Shown: positions 39,358 through 48,189 of the stretch, in pieces
Layout: the number at the start of each line of letters is the position of its first letter
Numbering within the stretch: position 1 is the stretch's first letter
Assembly: GCA_902774015.1 (NCBI GenBank)
Contig: CACYHB010000024.1
Span: 1,536 to 51,320 of the forward strand
Reading direction: 5' to 3'
Source: Oscillospiraceae bacterium
GTDB lineage: Bacteria; Bacillota; Clostridia; Oscillospirales; Oscillospiraceae
DNA length: 49,785 bases
Translations under genes and position numbers: made by a program
Notes under the pieces: generated by a model
The model's input: the letters and a program-made list of their open reading frames with translations, nothing else
Database searches by the model: none
What the model was told of the DNA's origin: nothing

Positions 39358-42057
39358 ATGGCCAACGCAAGAAATGCCAAGGGTGCCGGAATGCACCTGA
39401 CCACCGGCCTGATCAGCTGCGCGCTGACGCTGCTCGGCGGTGTGCTGTATTATCTCAGTCACAAAACAAACTATTATATCCTGGGCCAGATGAACTCCGG
39501 CCTGATCCTGGCTCTGATCGGCTGCGCGCTTGTGGTGGAGATTGCCGCGCTGCTGCTGGTCCGTAAATTCCCCAAGGCGCTCTGGACCCAGTTCCTGACC
39601 TTCGGGGTCACCGCGCTGCTTGTGGCCTCCGCCATGCTCATCGTCGGTGACCGTGTGGAAGGCATCGGGAACTGCATCCTCACCGACTATGACTCCGGGC
39701 ACGGCGGAGAAGAGGCCATCTACATGTCACTCATCGGTGCGGCGAGCCTGCTGGCCGCAACGGTTTACAACATCATCGGATCCTTCTCCAGAGATGGCAA
39801 CGCCCCTGCGGGAACCGGCAAAAAGATGGGGCTCATTGTAAGCGCCTGCGCGATCGGCCTTGCCGCCATCGTCGCCGCCGTCATGCTCACCGGTGCGGGC
39901 AGCCCCAAATCCTCCGCCGCCGGCACAGGAGACTTGGTCAGCGGAACCTATACCGTCAGTTTTAACCAGGAAAATGGAAACATCGATTCCATGCCGGATT
40001 ATCAGTTCCTGTCCGCCGATATGGCCTCGCTGCTGAAATACGACTCCCGCTCCTATATCGACATCACCTTGAAGCTGGATGGTAAAGGCGAATACTCTCT
40101 GGTCTCGGACTACTATGTGTTTGAGGCCGGCAAGCGGGCGGAGATCGGTGATCCCAGCGGCCTGGGCCTTGTCTACCGCACTACCTCCGAGGGCAGCTAT
40201 TCCATGAATGAAAACGGCAGCCCTGTCACTTCGACCCCCACTCATGTGCTCTTTGAGCTTGCCACCGACACCTATTCCGAGCAGATGAAGCAGCTCATGA
40301 ACATTGACCTCAACGGAGGCGACGCCGACGGCACCTACGACAGCGCCGAGTACCCCGCCCTGTTCGACTACATCCCGGAAACCACCTGGGCGCTGGGCGA
40401 CGGCGTGATCCTCAGCTATGGCAAGGGCGCTCTCAGCGGCACCTTCACCGTGAGCTTCAATCAGGAGAGCGGGAACATCGAATCCATGCCCAGCTACCAG
40501 TTCCTGTCCGCCGATATGTCTTCGCTGCTGAAATACGACTCCCGCTCCTATATCGACATCAGCCTGACCCTGGACGGCACCGACGCCTATTCCCTGGTCT
40601 CCGACTACTATGTCTTCGAGGCCGGCAAGCGCGCCGAGATCGGCGATCCCAGCGGTCTGGGCCTGGTTTACCGCACCACCGCCGAGGGCAGCTACGTCCA
40701 GAACGAGGACGGCACCGTTACCACCGCGCCTGCCGCCCACGTGTTTTTTGAACTGCACACCGACACCTATTCCGAGCAGATGAAGCAGCTCATGGCGCTG
40801 GATCTGAACGGCAGCGACGCCGACGGCGATTACGATAGCGCCGACGTCCCCTCGCTCCTCGATTTTGTGCCCGAGACCGTTTGGACCCTCTCCGGCTCCG
40901 AGATCGTCAGCTACCTGGATCCCAACGCCGAGGAAGAGGAGGCCGAGGAGGAAGAACCCGCGGCTCCCGCCGGCGAGAGCGTCACCATCACCAGCGACGA
41001 CGGCGCCACCACCATGACCTTCAACCCCGACGGCACTTACCGCTTCTTCTTCGAGTCCTACAGCATCGAGGATCTGGGCACCTATTCCTATGAGGGCGGC
41101 GTGCTGAGCGTCACCAACCCCAACGGCGACATCTTCACCGCCGAGGGCGATCCCATGGCCCTGCACTACGTCTGCGCTGTCTCCGATCAGGTCACGGGCG
41201 ACTTCACCATCCCGGCCAATACCTTCGACTTTGCCGCCGCTCCCTCCGGCGAGAGCGTCACCATCACCAGCGACGACGGCGCCACCACCATGACCTTCAA
41301 CCCCGACGGTACTTACCGCTTCTTCTTCGAGTCCTACAGCATCGAGGATCTGGGCACCTATACCTATGAAGGCGGCGTGCTGAGCGTCACCAATCCCAAC
41401 GGCGACACCTTCACCGCCGAGGGCGATCCCATGGCCCTGCACTATGTCTGCGCTGTCTCCGACCAGGTGACGGGCGACTTCAGCATCGATCCTGCTCTGC
41501 TGGGCGGCGGCGCCCCTGCCGGGGAGGAGCTCGTCTCCGCCACGGTCCCCTCTGTGGACCAGGCCACGACCATGACCTTCTTCTCCGACGGCCGCTATGT
41601 CTTTGAGTTCGGCTCCTACGGCATTGTGGACGAGGGCACTTATGTCTTCGCCGACGGCGTCCTGACCCTCACGGACGCAAACGGCAAGGAAACCAAGGCT
41701 GAGGGCGACCCCATCGAGCTGCACTATGCCTACAGCATGTCCGACCAGCTCACCGGCGACTTCACGGTGCCCGCCGAGCTCTTCGCCTTCGAAAAGGAGG
41801 GGATGACCGTCTATTCCAACGACCTGGGCACCACCATCAGCTTCCTTCCCGACGGAGGCTACCGTTTTGAGTTTGCCTCCTACAGCATTGTGGACGAGGG
41901 CACGTATGTCTTTGCCGAGGGCGTTCTGAAACTGACGGATGCAAACGGCAAGGAAACCAGGGCCGAAGGAGACCCTGTTGCGCTGCACTATGCCTACAGC
42001 GCATCCGATCAGCTCACCGGGGATTACACCATTCCTGCGTCGCTGTTCGCGGCTTAA
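39358..42057 (+). CDS. Membrane protein with two kinds of internal tandem repeats
   Basis: An 899-aa protein, family not recognised. Residues 1-185 hold about five hydrophobic segments. The rest is predicted outside: two ~165-residue repeats (39940-40434 and 40435-40917; both contain YQFLSADM, LLKYDSRSYIDI and SDYYVFEAGKRAEIGDPSG), an acidic linker, and four ~85-92-residue repeats starting near 40972, 41248, 41521 and 41797 (pattern TTMTFNPDGTYRFFFESYSI, LGTY, EGDPMALHY, SDQVTGDF). The short repeats look like beta-rich lipocalin-like sheets, which is inference. It starts three bases after the GH3 stop with AAGGAG upstream. It may bind or present substrate for the GH3 enzyme. Confidence 0.78.
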   Translation: MANARNAKGAGMHLTTGLISCALTLLGGVLYYLSHKTNYYILGQMNSGLILALIGCALVVEIAALLLVRKFPKALWTQFLTFGVTALLVASAMLIVGDRVEGIGNCILTDYDSGHGGEEAIYMSLIGAASLLAATVYNIIGSFSRDGNAPAGTGKKMGLIVSACAIGLAAIVAAVMLTGAGSPKSSAAGTGDLVSGTYTVSFNQENGNIDSMPDYQFLSADMASLLKYDSRSYIDITLKLDGKGEYSLVSDYYVFEAGKRAEIGDPSGLGLVYRTTSEGSYSMNENGSPVTSTPTHVLFELATDTYSEQMKQLMNIDLNGGDADGTYDSAEYPALFDYIPETTWALGDGVILSYGKGALSGTFTVSFNQESGNIESMPSYQFLSADMSSLLKYDSRSYIDISLTLDGTDAYSLVSDYYVFEAGKRAEIGDPSGLGLVYRTTAEGSYVQNEDGTVTTAPAAHVFFELHTDTYSEQMKQLMALDLNGSDADGDYDSADVPSLLDFVPETVWTLSGSEIVSYLDPNAEEEEAEEEEPAAPAGESVTITSDDGATTMTFNPDGTYRFFFESYSIEDLGTYSYEGGVLSVTNPNGDIFTAEGDPMALHYVCAVSDQVTGDFTIPANTFDFAAAPSGESVTITSDDGATTMTFNPDGTYRFFFESYSIEDLGTYTYEGGVLSVTNPNGDTFTAEGDPMALHYVCAVSDQVTGDFSIDPALLGGGAPAGEELVSATVPSVDQATTMTFFSDGRYVFEFGSYGIVDEGTYVFADGVLTLTDANGKETKAEGDPIELHYAYSMSDQLTGDFTVPAELFAFEKEGMTVYSNDLGTTISFLPDGGYRFEFASYSIVDEGTYVFAEGVLKLTDANGKETRAEGDPVALHYAYSASDQLTGDYTIPASLFAA
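40972..42054 (+). repeat. Four tandem coding repeats
   Basis: Copies 1 and 2 (40972-41247 and 41248-41520) are almost identical at the DNA level, with a few mostly silent differences over about 240 bp, indicating a recent duplication or gene conversion. Copies 3 and 4 resemble each other more than copies 1 and 2. The unit count is likely to vary between strains. Confidence 0.85.
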
Positions 42058-42063
42058 GACAAT

Positions 42064-42093
42064 CAGGAGCTGACGGAAAACCGGCAGCTCCTG
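42064..42093 (+). promoter_or_regulatory. Intercistronic hairpin
   Basis: CAGGAGCTG and CAGCTCCTG form a perfect 9-bp stem in the gap between the repeat protein and the GtrA-like gene. No T run follows, so it is more likely an attenuating or stabilising structure than a full terminator. Confidence 0.5.
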
Positions 42094-42134
42094 AGCCTGC
42101 TTGATGAATCGAAAACCAACAGGGGGCAGTGTCC

Positions 42135-42698
42135 ATGAATTTCTGGAAAAACTTTGAAGAGAAAAACCCCAAGCTTGCCAAGTGGGTCCGGGAAGGCGGC
42201 CTGTTTATCATTGTCAGCAATGTGATCACCGTGTTCAAGTACCTGATCCTGCAGTTTCTGCCAAAGCTGTTCAGCGCTCTGCCGGAGACGGACTTCGGCT
42301 GGCCTGCGATCCCCGTGCACTGGGAGATCGCCGGGCGCGCGGTGGACTTTCAGTGGAACGTGCTGGGCTATGACGCGGCCCACGGCGGCATGCGGTACTT
42401 CTTTGCCTATCTGATCGCCATGTTCATCGGCGAGGCGGCAAATTTCCCGCTGCAGAGGAATCTGGTTTTCCGCAGCAAGGGAAACATCTGGTATCAGATG
42501 CTGTGGTACTTTATCGCCTTTGTTATCATCACCTGCATCGTCAACTCCATCAACTGCATCTGGGTGGCGGTTGGCGGCCTGTTCGTAAAGGACTGGGTGT
42601 ACAACATCGTCACGGTGGTCCTCAACGGCGGCGTTTCCATGGTGATATTCTTCTTTGTGAACAAGATCATCTTCCCCGAGGGCGAGGCCAAACAGTAA
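42135..42698 (+). CDS. GtrA-like membrane protein
   Basis: A 187-aa membrane protein with four hydrophobic segments and the GtrA-type features GEAANFPLQRNLVFRSKG in the middle loop and a final segment before FVNKIIFP. GtrA proteins are thought to help move lipid-linked sugars or support surface glycan modification. There is an extra ~35-residue stretch between segments 1 and 2. ATG 42135 has AGGGGG 8-9 nt upstream. Its position after the GH3 and repeat genes suggests a shared surface-glycan role (inference). Confidence 0.72.
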   Translation: MNFWKNFEEKNPKLAKWVREGGLFIIVSNVITVFKYLILQFLPKLFSALPETDFGWPAIPVHWEIAGRAVDFQWNVLGYDAAHGGMRYFFAYLIAMFIGEAANFPLQRNLVFRSKGNIWYQMLWYFIAFVIITCIVNSINCIWVAVGGLFVKDWVYNIVTVVLNGGVSMVIFFFVNKIIFPEGEAKQ

Positions 42699-42760
42699 TC
42701 CGGACCCGTCCAATGGCGGACGCGTGCCTTTCGCGCTCCACCGGCCCAATACAGACTACG

Positions 42761-42825
42761 GAAGCAATATTGCAACAATAATTGCAATATTGCTTCTTGT
42801 GCTATTTCTCTGGGTCTCGTATAAT
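42761..42825 (+). promoter_or_regulatory. MATE promoter with 36-bp TetR-type operator
   Basis: GAAGCAATATTGCAA (42761-42775) and TTGCAATATTGCTTC (42782-42796) form a perfect 15-bp inverted repeat with a 6-bp centre; each arm contains the palindrome GCAATATTGC. It ends at a -35 element TTGTGC (42797-42802), 17 bp from TATAAT (42820-42825). The TetR gene downstream is the obvious regulator. Confidence 0.85.
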
Positions 42826-42853
42826 GGACCCGGAACCTGAAGGGAGGAAGCTT

Positions 42854-44209
42854 ATGGACAGCAGAAACAGCAAATACGAAGACCTGTTCCGGGACAGCAC
42901 GGTCTGGCGCTCGATCTTTTCGCTGGCGCTGCCGAGCCTGCTCACGATCGTGGTCATGATCTTCTACAACATGGCCGACCTCTTTTTCATCGCCCAGCTG
43001 CGGGATACCGCCAAGGTAGCGGCTGTCTCCATCGTCATGCCGGTGTTCAGCATCATCATGGCGCTTGCCACCATGCTCGGAGCGGGCGGCAGCGCGATCC
43101 TGGCCAACGCCATCGGCGCCGGGGACACGGAAAAAGCGAAGAACACCTCCAGCCTCTGCTTCTGGGCGGCTATCGGGATCGGCCTTGCGGTCAGTGTCCT
43201 GCTGCTCAGCTTTCAAACGCCACTGCTCCGGCTGCTCGGTACCAAGCCCGAGATGTGGGAGGACGCGAAACAGTATCAGAATGTGTTGGCGCTCGGTACG
43301 GCCTTCATGCTGCTGCCCTCGTCGATGGGGATGCTGATCCGCTCGGAGGGCGCCGTGAAAGAGGGCCTGATCGGAAACCTGACCGGAACCTTTACCAATA
43401 TCCTGCTCGACCCGCTGTTTATCCTCGTCTTCCGCTGGGGCACCACGGGTGCCGCGATCGCCACGGTGCTGGGCAATGTGGTCGGCACCGCTTACTATCT
43501 TTTCTACTGCCTCCGCCGGGCGGCGGTAATATCACTGGACCCCAAACGGGCTCTGGCCGCGCCGGGCGAGCTGCTGTCGATCGCAGCGCTGGGCCTTCCC
43601 AACGCGGCCAGCACGGTGCTCTCCGGTTTTGCCTCCACCTTCTCTAACAGCCTTCTCTCTCAGCATGGGACGGACGCCATCGCGGCCCGCGCCGCGGCGG
43701 GCAAATCCAGCATGCTAATCTCCATGGTGCAGATGGGGATCTGCATGGGCGTGCAGCCCCTGCTCGCCTATTGCTACGGCGCAAAGAATCTGCCCCGCCT
43801 GCGGGAGACCCTGCGAAAGCTGGCTTTGCTCACCGGCGGCATCGGCCTCGGTGCGGTGGCGTTTTGCTTTGCTTTCCGGAATTTCCTCATCTCTCTCTTT
43901 CTCAAGGAAGCGGAGGTTGCCGCCATGGGCGAACAGTTCATGCTTTACGTTATGGCGGGCGCGCCGTTTCTGGGCGTGGTATATCTCTGTACGAATTTCC
44001 TGCAGAGTACGAGGAAGGCCAAAAGTGCGATCGTGGTCTCTCTGCTGCGGCAGGGGCTGCTGCTGATCCCGCTGCTGTATGGGATGCACGCCCTGTTTGG
44101 CTTCCTCGGCATTGCGGCGGCGCACATGGCGGCGGATATGGGGGCGGCGCTGATCGCGGCCTTGATCTTTGCCCGGGAGTATAAGCGCGTGAAGGAGGAG
44201 CTTTCATGA
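42854..44209 (+). CDS. MATE-family efflux transporter
   Basis: A 451-aa multidrug and toxin extrusion transporter with twelve predicted membrane segments in two homologous halves; the N-terminal signature IFSLALPSLLTIVVMIFYNM and GAGGSAILANAIGAGD are typical. It exports organic cations or drugs using Na+ or H+. ATG 42854 has GGAGG 6 nt upstream. The stop overlaps the TetR start as ATGA, so exporter and regulator are co-translated behind a palindromic operator. Confidence 0.92.
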   Translation: MDSRNSKYEDLFRDSTVWRSIFSLALPSLLTIVVMIFYNMADLFFIAQLRDTAKVAAVSIVMPVFSIIMALATMLGAGGSAILANAIGAGDTEKAKNTSSLCFWAAIGIGLAVSVLLLSFQTPLLRLLGTKPEMWEDAKQYQNVLALGTAFMLLPSSMGMLIRSEGAVKEGLIGNLTGTFTNILLDPLFILVFRWGTTGAAIATVLGNVVGTAYYLFYCLRRAAVISLDPKRALAAPGELLSIAALGLPNAASTVLSGFASTFSNSLLSQHGTDAIAARAAAGKSSMLISMVQMGICMGVQPLLAYCYGAKNLPRLRETLRKLALLTGGIGLGAVAFCFAFRNFLISLFLKEAEVAAMGEQFMLYVMAGAPFLGVVYLCTNFLQSTRKAKSAIVVSLLRQGLLLIPLLYGMHALFGFLGIAAAHMAADMGAALIAALIFAREYKRVKEELS

Positions 44210-44757
44210 ACACGGCCAACAACCAGCTCCATCAGGAGACGGAACGACGGCTGCGGCAGGAGCTGCTTTGCTTCCTCGAGCGGGAGCAGGAGCCCACAGT
44301 GTCTGAACTCTGCGAGGCGGCGCAAATCAATCGCTCAACCTTCTACCGGCACTACCGGGATATTCCCGACCTGATGGAAAAGACGGAAAAGGAGATCCAG
44401 AAAGGACTGTTCCGCACGGTGGGAAGTCAAGGCGATTTCCTGACGCGCCTGGAAAGCTCCAGCGACGCGCTGGAGCCGCTGATCTCCTACATCGGCCAGA
44501 ACCGGTACTTTTACCGGGCTTACCTGAGAAAGAACGGCGACGCAGCGCTGGAAGACGGCTACCAGCTCTTCTGGGAAAAGAAGATCCAGCCCCTCTTCCT
44601 CGCCCATCGGGTGGAGAGTGAAGCGCGGATGCGATACTATTTTGCCTATGCCAAATCGGGCTTCGTTACGATCCTTCGTATGTGGCTGGAGGGCGGCTGC
44701 CGCGAGAGTCCCCGGGAGCTGGCCGGGATCATCCACAAAATGCTGCCTGCAAAGTAA
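44206..44757 (+). CDS. TetR-family regulator
   Basis: A 183-aa protein with the N-terminal TetR helix-turn-helix (about 15-55; PTVSELCEAAQINRSTFYRHY) and an all-helical C-terminal ligand domain. The DNA-binding part looks like the branch that uses a TetR_C domain of the Clostridia type. It is translationally coupled to the MATE gene and most likely represses the shared promoter at 42761-42825 until a MATE substrate binds. Confidence 0.88.
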   Translation: MNTANNQLHQETERRLRQELLCFLEREQEPTVSELCEAAQINRSTFYRHYRDIPDLMEKTEKEIQKGLFRTVGSQGDFLTRLESSSDALEPLISYIGQNRYFYRAYLRKNGDAALEDGYQLFWEKKIQPLFLAHRVESEARMRYYFAYAKSGFVTILRMWLEGGCRESPRELAGIIHKMLPAK

Positions 44758-44822
44758 TCCCAATGTGGAAGAATCCGTAGCACGGTCAATGAAAGTGTAG
44801 CCAGCATGGGGATTATTACGCA

Positions 44823-44936
44823 TGCCATTCGGTTGCCGCGTTAAGCGGCGAGAATGGCGCGTATAAAAATACTATGGAAGCGCAGCTTTCATAGTAAACG
44901 AAACGGCTTTCCCTCTCCGGGAAGGCCGTCTTTTTA
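44823..44936 (+). terminator. Two hairpins ending the MATE-tetR unit
   Basis: A first hairpin pairs GCCATTC with GAATGGC around an inner GCCGC/GCGGC helix (about 44823-44857). A second pairs ACGGCTTTCCC with GGGAAGGCCGT (44903-44929, one wobble) and is followed by CTTTTTAA, a good intrinsic terminator. The rest of 44758-45041 shows no gene. Confidence 0.8.
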
Positions 44937-45041
44937 ATAGGAAAGCAAAAATGAGGACGCATTGACGAATATAGAGATTTACCGTCCGGCCCATGTTCCA
45001 TAGAATAGGATCACGAAATCAGAAGAAAGCAAGGAGATCGC

Positions 45042-46947
45042 ATGGCACATTGGTGGAACGGATATCCCTGGCGGGTGATCCAGCCGAATTTCCGGGAGAT
45101 CGACACAAAGGACTTCAACGAGGAAGCTTTTCTTGCGTCTCTGAAGGATTTTTCCTGCAACGCCGTGATGCTCAACGCGGCGGGCCTGATCGCGAGCTAC
45201 CCCACTCAGCTGCAAGATCATACGCGCAGCGCGTACCTGGACGGCTTCGACCTGAAGCGCCTTGTGGATCGCTGCCATGATCTCCAAGATCCCGCTTTCG
45301 GTCTACGAGCGCCATCCCGACTGGGCCTACCGCAAGCCCGACGGCGAGCCGCTGATCTACAACGGCACCGTACAGACCTGCCTCTCCGGCGGCTATCAGG
45401 GCGGCTATATGGACGAGATCCTCAAGGAGATGTTCACTGCGATCCCCTTTGACGGCATCTACTGCAATATGGGCACCGCCACGGGCGTCATCGTAGACTA
45501 CAGCATGAACCGCCACGGCCCCTGCCAGTGCGAGACCTGCCGCAGCTCTTTCAAGGCCCAATACGGCATGGATGTTCCCGCGGAGCTGACGCGCACGGAC
45601 AAGGCCAGTATGGTCTACTTCCGCTTCATGCAGGAGCTTGCCGGCGCGCAGAAGAAGCGCATTACGGCGCTTTTGCGGGAGATAAACCCCGAGCTCGCCT
45701 ATTGCTCGGTGGACTATGTGCGGCAGGAATCCAACAGCGAGTTCGGCCGCGAGCTGCCCCACTGGCAGTATCAGGCCTCCTCCAACGCCCGGGCCATTCG
45801 CGGCATGGGGCAGGAGGCTGACGTGGCCGACGTAGACTTCATGGGCTTTGCTTACCGCCATGTGGCGGTGAATCCCGCCCTGCAGGAGCTGCGGCTCTGG
45901 CAGACGCTCGCAAACTTTGGCGGGCTGGACTACTACGTGATGGGCAGGCTCTACGACAAAGAAGACAGGAGCGCTAATCCCCGGGTACAGAAGGTGTTCC
46001 GCTACGCCGCAGAACACGAAGACGTTTGTTATGGCGTCAGATCCAAAGCCGATACGCTGCTGGTGCGGGAGGCCTATGTGATCCCCAACGGCGAAGAACG
46101 GGGCTGGATCCGGGTGCTGACCGAGAGCCATATCCTCTTTGACGAGACCCTCTCCGGCGGCCTTGCGAAGATCGACCTGGGCAAATACAAAACGATCATC
46201 CTCCCCGAGAAGCCCCGCCTTGCCCCGCCCGCGCTGGAAAGGCTGATGATCTGGGTGCAGCAGGGCGGCACGCTGCTGGCCAGTGGCGCGCTCCCACAGC
46301 TGACCTGCTTCGGTGTGAAGGACGGCGGTCGGCGCAGCGATCAGGCGCTTGGCGCCATGCTGCGTGTGGACGGCGCCGAGCGGCCCCTCTTCATGGTGGG
46401 CAAGAGCTACTGGGAGCGGGACTATGAGGAAGGCGTCGAGAAGATCGGCAATCTTCTCATGCCCGAGCGCTTCGGCCCGCCGGAGCTGTGCTACCCGACG
46501 GAGGCGCCCACGGATTTCCCGGCAGCCACCAGAATGCCTTGCGGCGAGGGCTTCGGTGTCACGATCCCCTGGTATCCGGCTACGAATTACTATACCGATG
46601 GTTTTGACAACTGGCTTGTTTTTCTGCAATTTGTATTGACAAAGCTCTGCCCATGCCGCCCGGTTTCCGAGAACATGCAGCCCACAGTCGAGGTCACCCA
46701 CGGGCACAAGGATGATTTTGAAGTCGTCCACTATGTCAACGCCAGCGGCCACTTCGGCAACAGCTTCTTTGATCCGGCACTGCTCGCAGACCAGAGCATC
46801 ACGGTCCCCTGGGCGAAGAAAACTGCCGCCTGCGAGAATCTGGACGAGCCCGGCAACGTCCGCTGGGAGCTGAAGGATCGGAAGCTGACCATCACGATTC
46901 CCAAACTGGGCGCACACGCCTGCGTCGTCATCAAGGAGGAGAAATAA
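45042..46947 (+). pseudogene. Frameshifted GHL6-type glycosyl-hydrolase-like gene
   Basis: Two frames together cover one protein. Frame 1 from ATG 45042 (GGAG upstream) encodes the N terminus to about residue 80, ending LKRLVDRCHD. Frame 2 continues from about 45284 with SKIPLSVYERHPDWAYRKPD to 46947. Relatives have roughly a dozen residues (a CHxxGMKxIAR-like strand) between these, so a deletion that also changes frame occurred near 45275-45285. The fold is an alpha-amylase-like barrel of the hypothetical glycosyl hydrolase 6 type, with a middle domain like GH42 beta-galactosidases (residues about 300-480). The reading frame is open for 550 codons after the break, so the lesion is recent or an assembly error. 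It abuts the DUF1116 gene. Confidence 0.8.
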
Positions 46948-48189
46948 ATGACTGTAGCTGAAAAAGTGGCCGCGGCCAACGCCCGGGTCATCGAGATCAT
47001 GACGAAGGGCCGCCCGGTCTGGACAGACGTCAGACCCGCGCTGGAAGCGGTGCCCGGCATGGAGCCGAATCTCATTCTGGTTCCCGGCCCGCCCATCGAG
47101 CCGAAAGATTTGCCCATCCCGCTGAAAACCGCGGGCCTGGCCAAGAATGTGGACGAGGCCTGGGAGATGGTGCTGCGCGGGGAGATCAGGATCGCCCCTT
47201 CCCAGGACTACAACTGCGGCAACGCGGCCTCCAGCGTCATGTCCGCCAGCATGCCGGTGTTTGTGGTTGAAGATAAGACCAACGGCGGCAAGGGCTTCTG
47301 CGTGCCTCATCCCGGCTCCAATCCCCGTGTGCTCCGCTGGGGCATCTACGGCGAGGACGTGGAGGAAAACCTGCGCTTCATCCGCGGCGACTACGCGGCG
47401 GTGCTGGGGGAGGCCGTCAGGAACTCCGGCGGCATCGATCTGATCCGCGTGCTGTCCAAAACGGCAGGCATGGGCGACGAAAACCACAACCGGCAGCCCG
47501 CGGCCTCCATGGCGCTGGCTCTGGAACTGGTGCCCTGGCTGCTGGACGTGGATCATCCGGCCCGGGATAAGGTCATCAAGGAGATCGCGGCCAACGACCG
47601 CTTCTTCCTGCATGTGATGATGGCGGGTGTGGAGGCGATCATGGCCTCCGCCAAGCAGGTGCCCTACTCCACCGTCATGGCGGGCATGGGCGGCAACGGC
47701 ATCGAGTTCGGCATCCAGGTGGCCGGAACCGGCAACAAGTGGTACACCACCAAGGCGCCGCTCATTGCCGGCATCTTTCTCAAGCCCACCACCACGGAGG
47801 CGGATCTCCTGGGCTATCTGGGCGACAGCTGCGTCACCGAGGTCTGGGGCCTCGGCGGCATGAGCGCCATCGCGGGCCCCGCCTATCTGCGTATGACCGG
47901 CGGCACCTTCAAGGACGCCAAGGAGCGCACAGAAAAGGCCCGCCAGGTGTCTCTGGGCGAGCATAGCTTCGCCCCCATCCCCTGGGACGATTACCGCGGC
48001 TTCCCCGTGGGCGTGGATATCCGCAAGGTGGTCGGGCTCAACATCCTGCCCATCAGCCACGGCGGCAGCGCCCTGAAAACCGGCGGTCAGGCCGGCGCGG
48101 GCGCGGCAGAGCTGCCGGTGGAGGTATTTAAAAAAGCCGTCGTCGGCATGGTCGAGGACGTGAAAAGACGGGAGGGCGAAGCGGAATGA
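46948..48189 (+). CDS. DUF1116 protein (YlbE C-terminal-type)
   Basis: A 413-aa DUF1116 protein, equivalent to the large part of E. coli YlbE but lacking the ~60-residue N-terminal module (VINVG...DWRPP). Recognisable blocks are RPVWTDVRPA, ILVPGPPI, MPVFVVEDKTNGG and MGDENHNRQPAA. In E. coli the FdrA/YlbE/YlbF group has been linked to oxamate carbamoyltransferase in allantoin breakdown; whether this homologue shares the substrate is open. ATG 46948 directly follows the upstream stop with AAGGAGGAG at a good distance. It overlaps fdrA by ATGA. Confidence 0.82.
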   Translation: MTVAEKVAAANARVIEIMTKGRPVWTDVRPALEAVPGMEPNLILVPGPPIEPKDLPIPLKTAGLAKNVDEAWEMVLRGEIRIAPSQDYNCGNAASSVMSASMPVFVVEDKTNGGKGFCVPHPGSNPRVLRWGIYGEDVEENLRFIRGDYAAVLGEAVRNSGGIDLIRVLSKTAGMGDENHNRQPAASMALALELVPWLLDVDHPARDKVIKEIAANDRFFLHVMMAGVEAIMASAKQVPYSTVMAGMGGNGIEFGIQVAGTGNKWYTTKAPLIAGIFLKPTTTEADLLGYLGDSCVTEVWGLGGMSAIAGPAYLRMTGGTFKDAKERTEKARQVSLGEHSFAPIPWDDYRGFPVGVDIRKVVGLNILPISHGGSALKTGGQAGAGAAELPVEVFKKAVVGMVEDVKRREGEAE

